The position numbers were made by a program, and so were the translations under genes. Shown here in pieces: positions 1-8,244 of a stretch of DNA of 64,000 bases (the stretch's first letter is position 1; each line of letters opens with the position of its first letter). Origin of the DNA: Bacilli bacterium (GTDB lineage: Bacteria > Bacillota_I > Bacilli_A > RF39 > UBA660); the NCBI GenBank assembly GCA_900769695.1, contig CAAGHO010000018.1, forward strand, positions 112,626 to 176,625. The letters are read 5' to 3'. The notes under the pieces were generated by a model, which saw nothing but the letters and a program-made list of their open reading frames with translations, was not told where the DNA came from and did no database searches.

Positions 1-305
1 ATACCAATACATAAACTTCTACAAGTTTAGTTAACTAATTAAATTTGCCTACTATTCAAGTAATTAACGACCAAAATAATAAGCTAGTCTATAAAATTCA
101 TTCTAGCTATAGACATTACTAAAATATAATCTACATAATTAAATCTTAGCTATTTCCTGTAGATAAAAAATAGTAAGATGCTTTGCATTTAATTAAGCAA
201 AAGCTAATTGATTTCTGTTTCCAGTTATATTTAATTTTGCTTGTAACGTAAGCGTACGACTTGCCATCTATGCTTAAATATTCCTGTCGAAACCATGTCA
301 GCCCC
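1..305 (-). ncRNA. ssrA: tmRNA (ssrA), 3' end cut by window edge
   Basis: This RNA rescues stalled ribosomes together with SmpB and tags the incomplete protein for proteolysis. On the minus strand the 5' end reads GGGGCUGACAUGGUUUCGAC, the conserved tmRNA acceptor and D-like arm. A resume region almost identical to that of B. subtilis (UUAAAUAUAACU just before the first codon) leads into a short tag ORF. The last acceptor/T-arm portion lies beyond base 1. A -10 box TATAAT lies at 316-321 without a good -35 box. The position directly after smpB is typical. Identity is secure; only the 3' end is missing. Confidence 0.96.
193..222 (-). other. tmRNA tag-peptide reading frame
   Basis: By alignment with the B. 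subtilis resume site (AAAUAUAACU, then GGN) the resume codon is GGA at 220-222 and the stop is TAA at 193-195. With the alanine delivered by tmRNA the tag is AGNRNQLAFA, ten residues. It is shorter than the 15-residue Bacillus tag and ends in AFA rather than ALAA, an ending known from Mollicutes tags. A start six codons upstream at GCA would give AKLNITGNRNQLAFA, but the alignment favours GGA. Confidence 0.8.
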
Positions 306-392
306 ATATGAGTAGATTATATCATAAAACAGCTAAAAAGAAAAGACACATTTAAATGGTAATTATTGTAATATTGATACAAAAAATATTAT

Positions 393-833
393 TTAATACC
401 TATTCTTTAATGTCTTTTCTAAATTCCTTTTGATATCTCTTTCTTTAATTGATTCCCTTTTATCATAATTTTTCTTACCACGACAAATACCTAATTCAAC
501 TTTTAATATATTATTTTTAAAATATAATTTTAAAGGAACAATAGTAAATCCCTGTAATTCTATTTTATCCTCAATCTTCTTTATTTCCTTTTTATGTAGT
601 AACAATTTTCTTGTACGAGTTTCATCATGATTAAAAATATTACCTTCTTTATATTGAGAAACAAACATATTAAGTAAAAACACTTCATGGTTTTTTATTA
701 TTCCATAACTATCCTTTATATTGGCATTACCTTCTCTAATTGATTTTATTTCAGTACCAGTTAGCTCTATTCCAGCTTCATATGTATCTTCTATAAAATA
801 ATCATGTCTTGCTTTTCTATTTAATATTTCCAT
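393..833 (-). CDS. smpB: SsrA-binding protein SmpB
   Basis: SmpB binds the tRNA-like part of tmRNA and brings it into the empty A site of stalled ribosomes. The 146-residue product has the family length. The N-terminal part has the OB-fold signature ARHDYFIEDTYEAGIELTGT and EIKSIREG. The basic C-terminal tail, rich in Lys and Arg (KRESIKERDIKRN), is the segment that enters the mRNA channel. A good ribosome site (AAAGGAGGG) precedes the ATG. Its RNA partner lies immediately downstream and rnr, which degrades the released mRNA, lies immediately upstream, so this is a complete trans-translation cluster. Confidence 0.97.
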   Translation of the reverse strand: MEILNRKARHDYFIEDTYEAGIELTGTEIKSIREGNANIKDSYGIIKNHEVFLLNMFVSQYKEGNIFNHDETRTRKLLLHKKEIKKIEDKIELQGFTIVPLKLYFKNNILKVELGICRGKKNYDKRESIKERDIKRNLEKTLKNRY

Positions 834-860
834 GACCTAGCCCTCCTTTAATTAAATAAT

Positions 861-2963
861 TTATAATTTTCTTACAACCTCAAAGTCTATCATCTTTTCT
901 TCTTTAGAAGCACGAACCACTTTTACGACAACTCTTTCACCAATTGTATATTTAACATGGCTTCTTTCACCCGTTAAAGTCATTCTTTCTTCATCATAAT
1001 GGAAGAAATCATTCATATCTTTAATTGGAACAAGTCCTTCTATTAAATTATCTAGTTCTACAAACATACCAAAATTAGTTACTGTAGAAATCATTCCTTC
1101 AAACTCTTCACCAATATGTTTTTCCATATACTCTGCCATTTTCATGTCTTCAACTTCGCGTTCACAGTCAACACTTGCTCTTTCACGTGATGAAGAATGT
1201 TCAGCTACATATACTAGCTTTTCATCCCAATGTCTAATTGTATCACTAGACATATCATGATTAAATAAGTATGTTCTTAATAAACGATGAACAGTAGTAT
1301 CAGGATATCTTCTAATAGGAGATGTAAAATGTGTATAACATGAACTTGCTAAACCATAATGTCCTATATTTTCCTTTTGATAAATAGCCTTTTGCATACT
1401 TCTAAGTAATAGTTCAGATAATATCTTAAATTCTTTTTTATCAGATAAATATTCTATTAATTTTTGCATTGACTTTGGTTTAAAGTCTTTTATATTACCA
1501 GGTATTTGATAACCTAAATTACCAATAAATGAAAGATAACTTCTTATTTTTTCTTCTTTTGGCATATCATGAACACGATAAATAAATGGTAAATTCATGA
1601 AATAAATATGAGTTGCGACACACTCGTTAGCTGCAATCATAAAATCTTCAATTAACATTTCACCTGTTCCTCTATTTCTTAATACAACATCTGTAGGAAC
1701 ACAATTTTCATCTACCAATATTTTTGCTTCATCAACATCAAAATCTATATAACCACGTCTTACTTTCATCGCTCTTAAGATATCAGCAAGTTCTTTCATT
1801 AATCTTAAATCATTTGCAAAATCATCATAACCATCTGGAATTACATTATCTTCTAAGATGCTATTAACCTTCTTATATGTCATTTGAATTCTTGACCTAA
1901 TTACACTTGGAAAAATATCGTATTTAATTTGTTTTCCATTACTATCAAATTCCATTACACAAGAAATCGCAAGTCTATCAACATTTGGATTTAAGGAACA
2001 TATTCCGTTAGAAAGTTCATGAGGTAACATCGGAATAACTCTATCCACAAGATATACACTAGTACCACGTTCCATAGCCTCATCATCTAGTGGGCTTCCT
2101 TCTTTAACATAATAAGAAACATCAGCGATATGAACACCTAATTCATAGTGGCCATTAGAAAGTTTTCTAATTGAAATAGCATCATCAATATCTTTTGTAT
2201 CATCACCATCAATTGTAAAGATAACAGTATCACGTAAATCACGTCTACCTTTTAGTTCTTCTTCACTAACTTCCATAGGCATATTCTTTACTTGTTCTTT
2301 TACATCATCTGGAAAATCAACATTTATATTATATTTATAAATTATAGATAAGATATCAACTCCCGGATCATTTTTATGACCTATTATTTCAACTACTTTT
2401 CCTTGGTATTTATGATTATTAATCTTTTTACCAAGTTCAACAACAACTTTATGACCATCTACCGCATTTAAAGAATCTTCTTTTTTTACTTCTATTTCTA
2501 CTTTTACTTTTTTATCATCTAAAACAACATACCCATTATTTTTTCTAAAATTAATTTCCCCTACATATCTAGTCACTGGTCTTTTAACAACACGTAAAAC
2601 TCTTCCTTCTACATCTTTTGCAGTTTTTTTACTAATAATTTCAACTAGAACAATATCACCATGAATAGCTCCATTTAAATTTTCAGTACTAATATAGATA
2701 TCCTCTTCTCTATCATCTACCTCTACAAAACCAAAACCTTTTTTATTTACACGCATTATTCCTTTTAATAAATGACTATCTTCAAGTAACATATATTTAT
2801 TCTTATTAGTATGATATACAATAAAATCATTTTCTAAATTAGTAAGTGTTTCATTTAATTCTTTTATATCTTGAATTGAAGAAATACTTAATAAATCTTT
2901 TAATTCATATATAGATAGTGCTTTATCGCTTTTCTTTAATATTTTAATAATCTTTTCTTTCAC
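861..2963 (-). CDS. rnr: ribonuclease R (RNase II/R family exoribonuclease)
   Basis: A processive 3'-5' exoribonuclease that degrades structured RNA and the faulty mRNAs released by trans-translation. Order of domains: N-terminal winged helix (about residues 1-60), cold-shock domains, the catalytic RNB domain with the Asp-rich motif DGDDTKDIDDAIS near residue 255, and a C-terminal S1 domain (FEGMISTVTNFGMFVELD) at about 620-700. Length of 700 aa is slightly short for the family (about 750-800). I chose the GTG start at 2961-2963 because AAGGTGA lies five bases before it, while an in-frame ATG five codons upstream has no ribosome site. It follows secG, as in B. subtilis. Confidence 0.95.
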   Translation of the reverse strand: MKEKIIKILKKSDKALSIYELKDLLSISSIQDIKELNETLTNLENDFIVYHTNKNKYMLLEDSHLLKGIMRVNKKGFGFVEVDDREEDIYISTENLNGAIHGDIVLVEIISKKTAKDVEGRVLRVVKRPVTRYVGEINFRKNNGYVVLDDKKVKVEIEVKKEDSLNAVDGHKVVVELGKKINNHKYQGKVVEIIGHKNDPGVDILSIIYKYNINVDFPDDVKEQVKNMPMEVSEEELKGRRDLRDTVIFTIDGDDTKDIDDAISIRKLSNGHYELGVHIADVSYYVKEGSPLDDEAMERGTSVYLVDRVIPMLPHELSNGICSLNPNVDRLAISCVMEFDSNGKQIKYDIFPSVIRSRIQMTYKKVNSILEDNVIPDGYDDFANDLRLMKELADILRAMKVRRGYIDFDVDEAKILVDENCVPTDVVLRNRGTGEMLIEDFMIAANECVATHIYFMNLPFIYRVHDMPKEEKIRSYLSFIGNLGYQIPGNIKDFKPKSMQKLIEYLSDKKEFKILSELLLRSMQKAIYQKENIGHYGLASSCYTHFTSPIRRYPDTTVHRLLRTYLFNHDMSSDTIRHWDEKLVYVAEHSSSRERASVDCEREVEDMKMAEYMEKHIGEEFEGMISTVTNFGMFVELDNLIEGLVPIKDMNDFFHYDEERMTLTGERSHVKYTIGERVVVKVVRASKEEKMIDFEVVRKL

Positions 2964-3000
2964 TATAATCACCTTCATTTTATTCTTATATCTTTATTAT

Positions 3001-3031
3001 ATAAAAAAAAAGACCAAATTAATAGTCTTTT
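3001..3031 (-). terminator. terminator after secG
   Basis: On the minus strand an AAGAC...GTCTT hairpin with a ten-base loop is followed by a run of nine T. It sits directly behind the secG stop codon and may separate secG from rnr. Confidence 0.7.
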
Positions 3032-3250
3032 TTAATTTATAAATGATGATACTAGTGAAATAATGAAAAATGCCAATCCCAAACATAAAGTAATTCTACT
3101 TATTACTAACTCAGAACCTCTTTCTTTTCTTTTAGAAAATAAGTCTGATGTATTTCCACTTAGAATTTGAGCAGCACCTTCTGCTTTTCCACTTTGTAAT
3201 AAGACAATAATAATTAATAATATTGAAATAATTAATAATGCTACTTCCAT
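3032..3250 (-). CDS. secG: protein-export membrane protein SecG
   Basis: SecG is the accessory subunit of the SecYEG translocon in the cytoplasmic membrane. The 72-residue product has the usual size and two membrane segments (about residues 2-20 and 50-70) separated by the conserved polar loop LLQSGKAEGAAQILSGNTSD. It is preceded by AAAGGAGG and its own promoter. The secG-rnr-smpB-ssrA order is the standard Bacillota arrangement. SecE is encoded at 24904-25218. Confidence 0.92.
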   Translation of the reverse strand: MEVALLIISILLIIIVLLQSGKAEGAAQILSGNTSDLFSKRKERGSELVISRITLCLGLAFFIISLVSSFIN

Positions 3251-3279
3251 TAGATTGCCTCCTTTAAATAACTACAAAT

Positions 3280-3308
3280 ATTCTAACATAAAACAAACAG
3301 TTTTTCAA
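3280..3308 (-). promoter_or_regulatory. sigma-A-type promoter of secG
   Basis: On the minus strand TTGAAA, 17 bases, TAGAAT lies between the eno terminator and the secG ribosome site. Only one mismatch to consensus occurs in each hexamer. Confidence 0.65.
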
Positions 3309-3346
3309 CAAAAATAAACCATCTTAGTACTAACTAAAATGGTTTA
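3308..3346 (-). terminator. terminator of eno
   Basis: On the minus strand a long hairpin pairs AAACCAT with ATGGTTT and contains an inner TTAGT/ACTAA pairing. It is followed by ATTTTTG and starts within ten bases of the eno stop. Confidence 0.8.
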
Positions 3347-3356
3347 CTGCTTATTA

Positions 3357-4592
3357 TTAGATTTCTTCTTCAATTCTCATTAATTGATTATATTTACAAA
3401 TTCTATCTGTTCTAGACATAGATCCTGTTTTTATTTGTCCTAAATCTAGTCCAACAGCTAAATCTGCAATTGTTGTATCTTCTGTTTCACCACTTCTGTG
3501 TGAAATTACAGTAGCATAATTATGACTTCTAGCAAGTTCAATTGTTTCTAATGTTTCTGTAATAGTACCAATTTGATTAACTTTTAATAAAATGGCATTA
3601 CCTGCTTCATGATCAATTCCCATTTGTAAGCAAGATTTATTAGTAACGAATAAGTCATCACCAACTAATTGAACTTTATCACCAATTCTCTTAGTTACTA
3701 AATTGAATCCTTCCCAATCATTTTCATCAACTGCATCTTCAATAGAAATAATTGGATATTTGCTTATTAATTCTTCATAGTATTCAATCAATTCTTCTGT
3801 AGTAAGACTTCTTCCTTCACCAACAAGTTCATATTTTCCATCTTTGTAGAATTCTGATGCAGCTACATCTATTGCCATACATACATCTTTACCTGGTTCG
3901 TAACCTGCTTTTTTAATAGCTTCCATGATTAATTCAAAACCTTCACTATTTGATTCTAAATCAGGAGCAAATCCACCTTCATCACCAACACTAGTAACTA
4001 ATCCTTTAGATTTTAAAACACTCTTTAAGTTGTGGAATACTTCTGCTCCAATTCTTACTCTTTCATGAATTGTTTCAGCCATTGGAATAATCATATATTC
4101 TTGGAAATCAAGTTTATTATCAGCATGAGCTCCACCATTAATAATATTCATCATTGGTCTTGGTTCTGACATTTTTCCATTTCCAAATTCGCGACATACA
4201 TATTTATAAAGTGGCATACCTTCATCATTAGCACTTGCTTTCATTGCAGCCATACTAATACCTAAAATTGCATTAGCACCAAACTTAGATTTTGTAGGTG
4301 TTCCATCTAAGTTAATCATTGCATAATCAAGTTCTTTTTGATTAGCAGCGTCCATTCCAATTACTAAATCTCTTAATGGTCCATTAACATTTTCAACTGC
4401 TTTTAAAACACCTTTTCCCATGAAACGGCTTCCACCATCTCTTAATTCTAGAGCTTCTCTTTCTCCAGTTGATGCTCCACTTGGAACAGCAGCTCTACCC
4501 ATTACTCCATTTTCTAAGATAACATCTACTTCTACTGTAGGATTACCTCTTGAATCTAATATTTCACGTCCTATAACATTTTTAATCTTCAT
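3357..4592 (-). CDS. eno: enolase (phosphopyruvate hydratase)
   Basis: Enolase interconverts 2-phosphoglycerate and phosphoenolpyruvate in glycolysis. The protein begins [19 protein letters not shown], as enolases do. It carries the loop GDEGGFAPD, the metal-binding and catalytic stretches [11 protein letters not shown] and LLKVNQIG, and the signature SHRSGETED. The second of two in-frame ATGs is chosen because AGGAG lies eight bases before it but only two bases before the first. The product is 411 aa, about 15-20 shorter than the Bacillus enzyme, because it stops soon after [10 protein letters not shown] and lacks the usual C-terminal extension. The active site is intact. Confidence 0.96.
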   Translation of the reverse strand: MKIKNVIGREILDSRGNPTVEVDVILENGVMGRAAVPSGASTGEREALELRDGGSRFMGKGVLKAVENVNGPLRDLVIGMDAANQKELDYAMINLDGTPTKSKFGANAILGISMAAMKASANDEGMPLYKYVCREFGNGKMSEPRPMMNIINGGAHADNKLDFQEYMIIPMAETIHERVRIGAEVFHNLKSVLKSKGLVTSVGDEGGFAPDLESNSEGFELIMEAIKKAGYEPGKDVCMAIDVAASEFYKDGKYELVGEGRSLTTEELIEYYEELISKYPIISIEDAVDENDWEGFNLVTKRIGDKVQLVGDDLFVTNKSCLQMGIDHEAGNAILLKVNQIGTITETLETIELARSHNYATVISHRSGETEDTTIADLAVGLDLGQIKTGSMSRTDRICKYNQLMRIEEEI

Positions 4593-4627
4593 AAACATTT
4601 CTCCTTTTCCAATTAATTAATATATTT

Positions 4628-5080
4628 TTAGTTAACAACACTACTTACTTTTTTTAAACTATATTTCTGAGCCACACCTTTAGCAAGGACCTTTCCGACT
4701 TTTTCTCTAGTTTGTAACATATCACTATTTTTTGCTTTATAGCAATCAAAATAATCAACACATGCAATACTAGATATTAGGAAACCTTCGTCATTTGTTT
4801 TTATAATTCTACTATCCTCGTCAAAAGAATCCCATACAATAATTGTTTTATTCAATAATTGCATTTTCAATATATCACATGTCATTTCTAATTTTTCTAA
4901 GGCATCATCTATCCTGCTATGCTTATTATTCTCATTAGAATCACAAACAAGACAATACATTACACGATCAATACCAAGTAAAGATGCTTCGTATAACTGT
5001 CTTTGATATTCTGCTACAACGCCATCTCCTTCTTTAATAACCAAAAACAAAGTGTCATGCGCATTACCGTTATTAATCAT
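4628..5080 (-). CDS. unknown protein between murD and eno
   Basis: I do not recognise this 150-residue protein. It has no membrane segment or signal peptide. It looks like a soluble alpha/beta domain: hydrophobic strands (DTLFLVIKEG, RVMYCLVCDS, KTIIVWDSF) alternate with helices. Cys residues fall in YCLVCDS, MTCDI, SIACVDYFDCY. The ATG at 5078-5080 overlaps the murD stop (ATGATTAA), implying translational coupling; a GTG three codons earlier is only one base from AAGGAG and is less likely. Coupling with murD hints at an envelope role, but that is only context. It is a real gene by frame length, ribosome site and position. Confidence 0.75.
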   Translation of the reverse strand: MINNGNAHDTLFLVIKEGDGVVAEYQRQLYEASLLGIDRVMYCLVCDSNENNKHSRIDDALEKLEMTCDILKMQLLNKTIIVWDSFDEDSRIIKTNDEGFLISSIACVDYFDCYKAKNSDMLQTREKVGKVLAKGVAQKYSLKKVSSVVN

Positions 5081-6437
5081 CTTCTTCACTCTCCTTCATG
5101 CCTTTTACATATTGCTTAAATTCTGCTCCACGGATTTCACATTCTTTGTACTGATCCCATGATGCTGAAGCAGGACTCAATAATACTATACCACCATTTT
5201 TAGTAATTTCAACACATTTTTTGAAACCATCTTCTAATTTTTCAAACACATAAGTTGGTATATGTAAACTATCACCAAATTCTTTTACTCTTTCACGACA
5301 CTGACCTATCGCCACTATGTTTTTAACATTTTTCATATAAGGAGTTAATTCATTAAAATCTTGACCTCTTTCTAGTCCTCCTAAAATAATTGTTGTATCT
5401 TGAGCAAAAGATGCTAAAGCTATTTGACTACATTTAATATTAGTAGCTTCTGTATCATTGTAATATCTAACACCATTTACTGTATCAACATATTCAAGTC
5501 TATGTTCAACACCTGCAAATTCACTCAACACTTTATCGATTATTTCATTAGATACATTAAACTCTTTAGCAACCATAATCGCACCCATACAGTTTTCCAA
5601 ATTATGTTTACCCGGTATTTTAATATGACTAATTGGGATTACTTTTTCCTGATAATAATAAATATAACCATCTTTTAGATAACAACCATTAATCTCATTA
5701 GCTGAAGAAAAATATTTAGTTTTTGATTTAATTTTACTTAAAGTATCAACTACTTCATTATTTTCAATATTGATAATTGCAATATCATTTTCATTTTGAT
5801 TATAAAACATTCTTGACTTTACTTCTTTATAATGTTCGAATGTTTTCATAAAATCAATATGAGCTTCACTAATATTTGTAAATACTCCAATATGTGGTTT
5901 AAAGGTTTTAATATTTTCTCCCTGTTGACAAGAAACCTCCATTACAATAATATCATCTTTTTTTAATTTATCTAAACAACTACAGAAAGGATAACCAATA
6001 TTTCCTGTTAAATGCACTCTATCTTGAAAAGCTTCTTTCAAAATTAAATATGTAAGTGTTGTAGTTGTAGTTTTACCATTTGTCCCAGTTATACCAACTA
6101 AAGTAACGTCTTTTGGCAAAAGTCTATATGTCATCTCTACTTCATTAATAACTTCTATTCCTAATTCTTTGGCTCTTAAAACATATTTATGATCTATCGC
6201 AATACCAGGATTCTTAATCAAATAATTGAAACTAGTATCTAATAAATCATCAGGATGAGACCCAAAAATAAGTTCAACACCCAAATCTCTTAACTCTTTT
6301 ACTTGTTCAGAATTTTGTTTTTCTTCTTTACCTAAATCATTTAATATAACTTTATTATTTTTCTTTACTAATATTTTAGCAGCCTCATAACCACTTCTGG
6401 CCATACCAAGAATTAGAAATTTTTTGTTTTCAAACAT
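5073..6437 (-). CDS. murD: UDP-N-acetylmuramoylalanine--D-glutamate ligase MurD
   Basis: MurD adds D-glutamate to UDP-MurNAc-L-Ala in the cytoplasmic stage of peptidoglycan synthesis. The N-terminal Rossmann domain begins FLILGMARSGYEAAK. The ATP loop is GITGTNGKTTTT near residue 117, the Mur ligase motifs NISEAHIDFM and KHNLENCMGA follow, and the C-terminal domain ends near LSPASASWDQYKECEIRG. The product is 454 aa, the family length. The ATG at 6435-6437 has AGGTGA five bases upstream, which favours it over a GTG three codons earlier. Its presence means the cell makes peptidoglycan, unlike true Mollicutes. Confidence 0.97.
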   Translation of the reverse strand: MFENKKFLILGMARSGYEAAKILVKKNNKVILNDLGKEEKQNSEQVKELRDLGVELIFGSHPDDLLDTSFNYLIKNPGIAIDHKYVLRAKELGIEVINEVEMTYRLLPKDVTLVGITGTNGKTTTTTLTYLILKEAFQDRVHLTGNIGYPFCSCLDKLKKDDIIVMEVSCQQGENIKTFKPHIGVFTNISEAHIDFMKTFEHYKEVKSRMFYNQNENDIAIINIENNEVVDTLSKIKSKTKYFSSANEINGCYLKDGYIYYYQEKVIPISHIKIPGKHNLENCMGAIMVAKEFNVSNEIIDKVLSEFAGVEHRLEYVDTVNGVRYYNDTEATNIKCSQIALASFAQDTTIILGGLERGQDFNELTPYMKNVKNIVAIGQCRERVKEFGDSLHIPTYVFEKLEDGFKKCVEITKNGGIVLLSPASASWDQYKECEIRGAEFKQYVKGMKESEEDD

Positions 6438-6497
6438 TTTTATCACCTACTTATATTATACTATATATATAATTTTTTAGCATCTTTATTTGTGCAA

Positions 6498-6522
6498 AAG
6501 AAAAAGTAGATTTCTCTACTTC
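6498..6522 (-). terminator. terminator after the DUF1292 gene
   Basis: On the minus strand AAGTAG, loop AGAAAT, CTACTT is followed by TTTTC, a few bases behind the DUF1292 stop codon. Confidence 0.65.
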
Positions 6523-6527
6523 AAATA

Positions 6528-6800
6528 TTATTGTTCATCCTTCGCAAGTTCTCTTAGTACTGCTTTAATACGAGTCCACTCGTCATCATCATCGATACCT
6601 TCTAATCTAGATGTACCATTTTCTTCTACTATTCTTGAAACATATACAGTAACGTTACCATTAGAGTCCTTTTCATTCTTTGTATAAACGATATATTCTT
6701 GATTTGTATCTTTAAATTTGAAAGCAACAACAACTTCTACTTGTTCTTCTTTTCCTTCTTCTGAAATAATAGTAATTAATTCTTTTTTAGTTTCTTCCAT
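6528..6800 (-). CDS. DUF1292 (YrzB-type) small acidic protein
   Basis: This 90-residue acidic protein matches the DUF1292/YrzB family of Bacillota, whose function is not known. Characteristic features are ELITIISEEGKEEQVEVV, FKFKDTNQEYIVYT and an acidic end with EGIDDDDEWTRIKAVLREL. The start at MEETKKEL is supported by TAAGGAGG seven bases upstream; an in-frame ATG 18 codons earlier has no ribosome site and would run into the divergent promoter. In B. subtilis this family lies beside yrrK and mtnN-region genes, so its place next to murD is not informative. Confidence 0.8.
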   Translation of the reverse strand: MEETKKELITIISEEGKEEQVEVVVAFKFKDTNQEYIVYTKNEKDSNGNVTVYVSRIVEENGTSRLEGIDDDDEWTRIKAVLRELAKDEQ

Positions 6801-6853
6801 ACTAGCCTCCTTATAATAATAATTGTATATCAAAAAAATGATCTTGTAAAGCA

Positions 6854-6882
6854 TTGAAACAAAAAAACATACGTGTTATAAT
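6854..6882 (+). promoter_or_regulatory. sigma-A-type promoter of the FemX-like gene
   Basis: TTGAAA, 17 bases, perfect TATAAT, about 20 bases before the ribosome site ATAGGAGG. It drives the only plus-strand gene. Confidence 0.8.
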
Positions 6883-6910
6883 TAATAATGATGAAATAGG
6901 AGGCCTCATA

Positions 6911-8149
6911 ATGAAAATATGTAACATTGAAAAAGAACAATTTGATAGTTTTGCCAAAAAACATAAGTACAGAAATTATTATCAATCTTTTATGTATTCT
7001 AGAATAATGTCTAAATTTAATTATGAAGTTTCTTATATAGGAATTACTGAAGATAATGATGATAGACTTATAGGAGCATCAATGTTACTTCTACAAAATG
7101 CTTTTATGAAAAATAAAATTGCTTATGCACCTAGAGGAATATTATTTGATTTTACTGATTCTAAAAAAGTTGAAGAATTGGTTGAGGCTCTAAAAAGAGA
7201 TTTAGGAAAAACTGGAATTATATCATTAAGAATGGATCCAGCCATTCCAATTACTATTAGAGATAATAAAGGTAATATAGTTAATATCAATAATGAAGCT
7301 AATATGATAATGGCTAATTTAAAACAAGCTGGATTTAATTATAAGGGCCAAAATATTTATTTTGAAACAGAAAAGCCAAGATGGGAAACATTAGTTGTTT
7401 TACAAAAAGATATTAGAGAAATATACAAATCATTTGATAAAAGATGCCGTAATAAAATTAATAAAGCCCTAAAGTGTGGGGTGGAAGTCTATAGAGACGA
7501 GGCTAAAGACTTAACACAATTATATGAATTTGTAAAAAGAACTGATAAAAAACCATTTAAGTATTATAAAGAATTATGTGCTAGTTTTGGTAAAAATGCT
7601 GATGTATTCTATGCTAAACTAAATACAGAACAATTTGTAATTAATAGTAAAAAATTATATGAAGATGAACAAGAAAAAAATGAAAAAATAGCAACTGAAT
7701 TTCAAAATTTAGCTCAACAAAAAGGTGACAGAAGAGAAATATTTAATAAGAAAGTGTTATCAGATAAATTATTAAGTGTTTATAAAAGTAATTTAATCTT
7801 TGCCACTAACATGTTAAAGAATTATCCCGAAGGATTAATAATAGGTGGAGGATTAAATATAATTTATGATAATGCTGCCTTCCTAATTACTGAAGGAGTT
7901 GACCCTAAGTTTAAAAGTTTAAATGCTAGTTATTTATTAAAGTGGAGAATGATTTCTGATTATCAAAATGAAAAGTTGAAATACTTTAACTTAGGAGCAA
8001 TAAGTGGAAATTTTGATAAAAAGAGTAAATATGCTGGTCTAAATGAATCAAAACTTGGATTTAATTCAACTGTCACCGAGTACATTGGTGAATATGATAT
8101 AGTTCTAAATAATTTCAAATATGGAATATATAAAAACTTAAATAAATAG
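6911..8149 (+). CDS. FemX/FemA-family lipid II aminoacyltransferase
   Basis: Fem-family enzymes use aminoacyl-tRNA to attach the interpeptide-bridge amino acids to lipid II on the inner face of the membrane. The 412-residue product has two GNAT-like subdomains: the first includes APRGILFDF, the second the pair LIIGGGLNIIYDNAAFLITEG and YFNLGAISGNF. A helical arm at about residues 225-295 interrupts the second, as in FemA. The start at 6911 is set by AGGAGG; an ATG 19 codons upstream lies in the promoter. It is the only gene transcribed against the direction inferred for replication and has its own promoter and terminator. The amino acid attached cannot be deduced. Confidence 0.88.
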   Translation: MKICNIEKEQFDSFAKKHKYRNYYQSFMYSRIMSKFNYEVSYIGITEDNDDRLIGASMLLLQNAFMKNKIAYAPRGILFDFTDSKKVEELVEALKRDLGKTGIISLRMDPAIPITIRDNKGNIVNINNEANMIMANLKQAGFNYKGQNIYFETEKPRWETLVVLQKDIREIYKSFDKRCRNKINKALKCGVEVYRDEAKDLTQLYEFVKRTDKKPFKYYKELCASFGKNADVFYAKLNTEQFVINSKKLYEDEQEKNEKIATEFQNLAQQKGDRREIFNKKVLSDKLLSVYKSNLIFATNMLKNYPEGLIIGGGLNIIYDNAAFLITEGVDPKFKSLNASYLLKWRMISDYQNEKLKYFNLGAISGNFDKKSKYAGLNESKLGFNSTVTEYIGEYDIVLNNFKYGIYKNLNK

Positions 8150-8155
8150 ATAATT

Positions 8156-8190
8156 AATGATTAAGTCAAAATTAGCTTAATCATTTTATT
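8156..8190 (+). terminator. terminator of the FemX-like gene
   Basis: AATGATTAAG and CTTAATCATT pair around a ten-base loop and are followed by TTATTTT, immediately after the plus-strand stop codon. Confidence 0.8.
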
Positions 8191-8201
8191 TTAATATAAA
8201 C

Positions 8202-8229
8202 AAAAAAATCGGTAAAAACCGATTTTTTT
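8202..8229 (-). terminator. terminator of tuf, bidirectional
   Basis: AAAAAAATCGG, loop TAAAAA, CCGATTTTTTT is symmetric, so it can end both the tuf operon from the right and read-through from the FemX-like gene on the left. It separates two converging units. Confidence 0.9.
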
Positions 8230-8244
8230 AATTTATCTGAATAA

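Noticed and set aside
193..240. Longer tmRNA tag starting at GCA (AKLNITGNRNQLAFA)
   Set aside because: The B. subtilis resume site aligns exactly to the bases before GGA, so the first six codons are the resume element, not the tag.
1179..1194. parS-like TCTTTCACGTGATGAA inside rnr
   Set aside because: Four of 16 positions differ from consensus, the right arm is not palindromic, and it lies in a conserved coding region.
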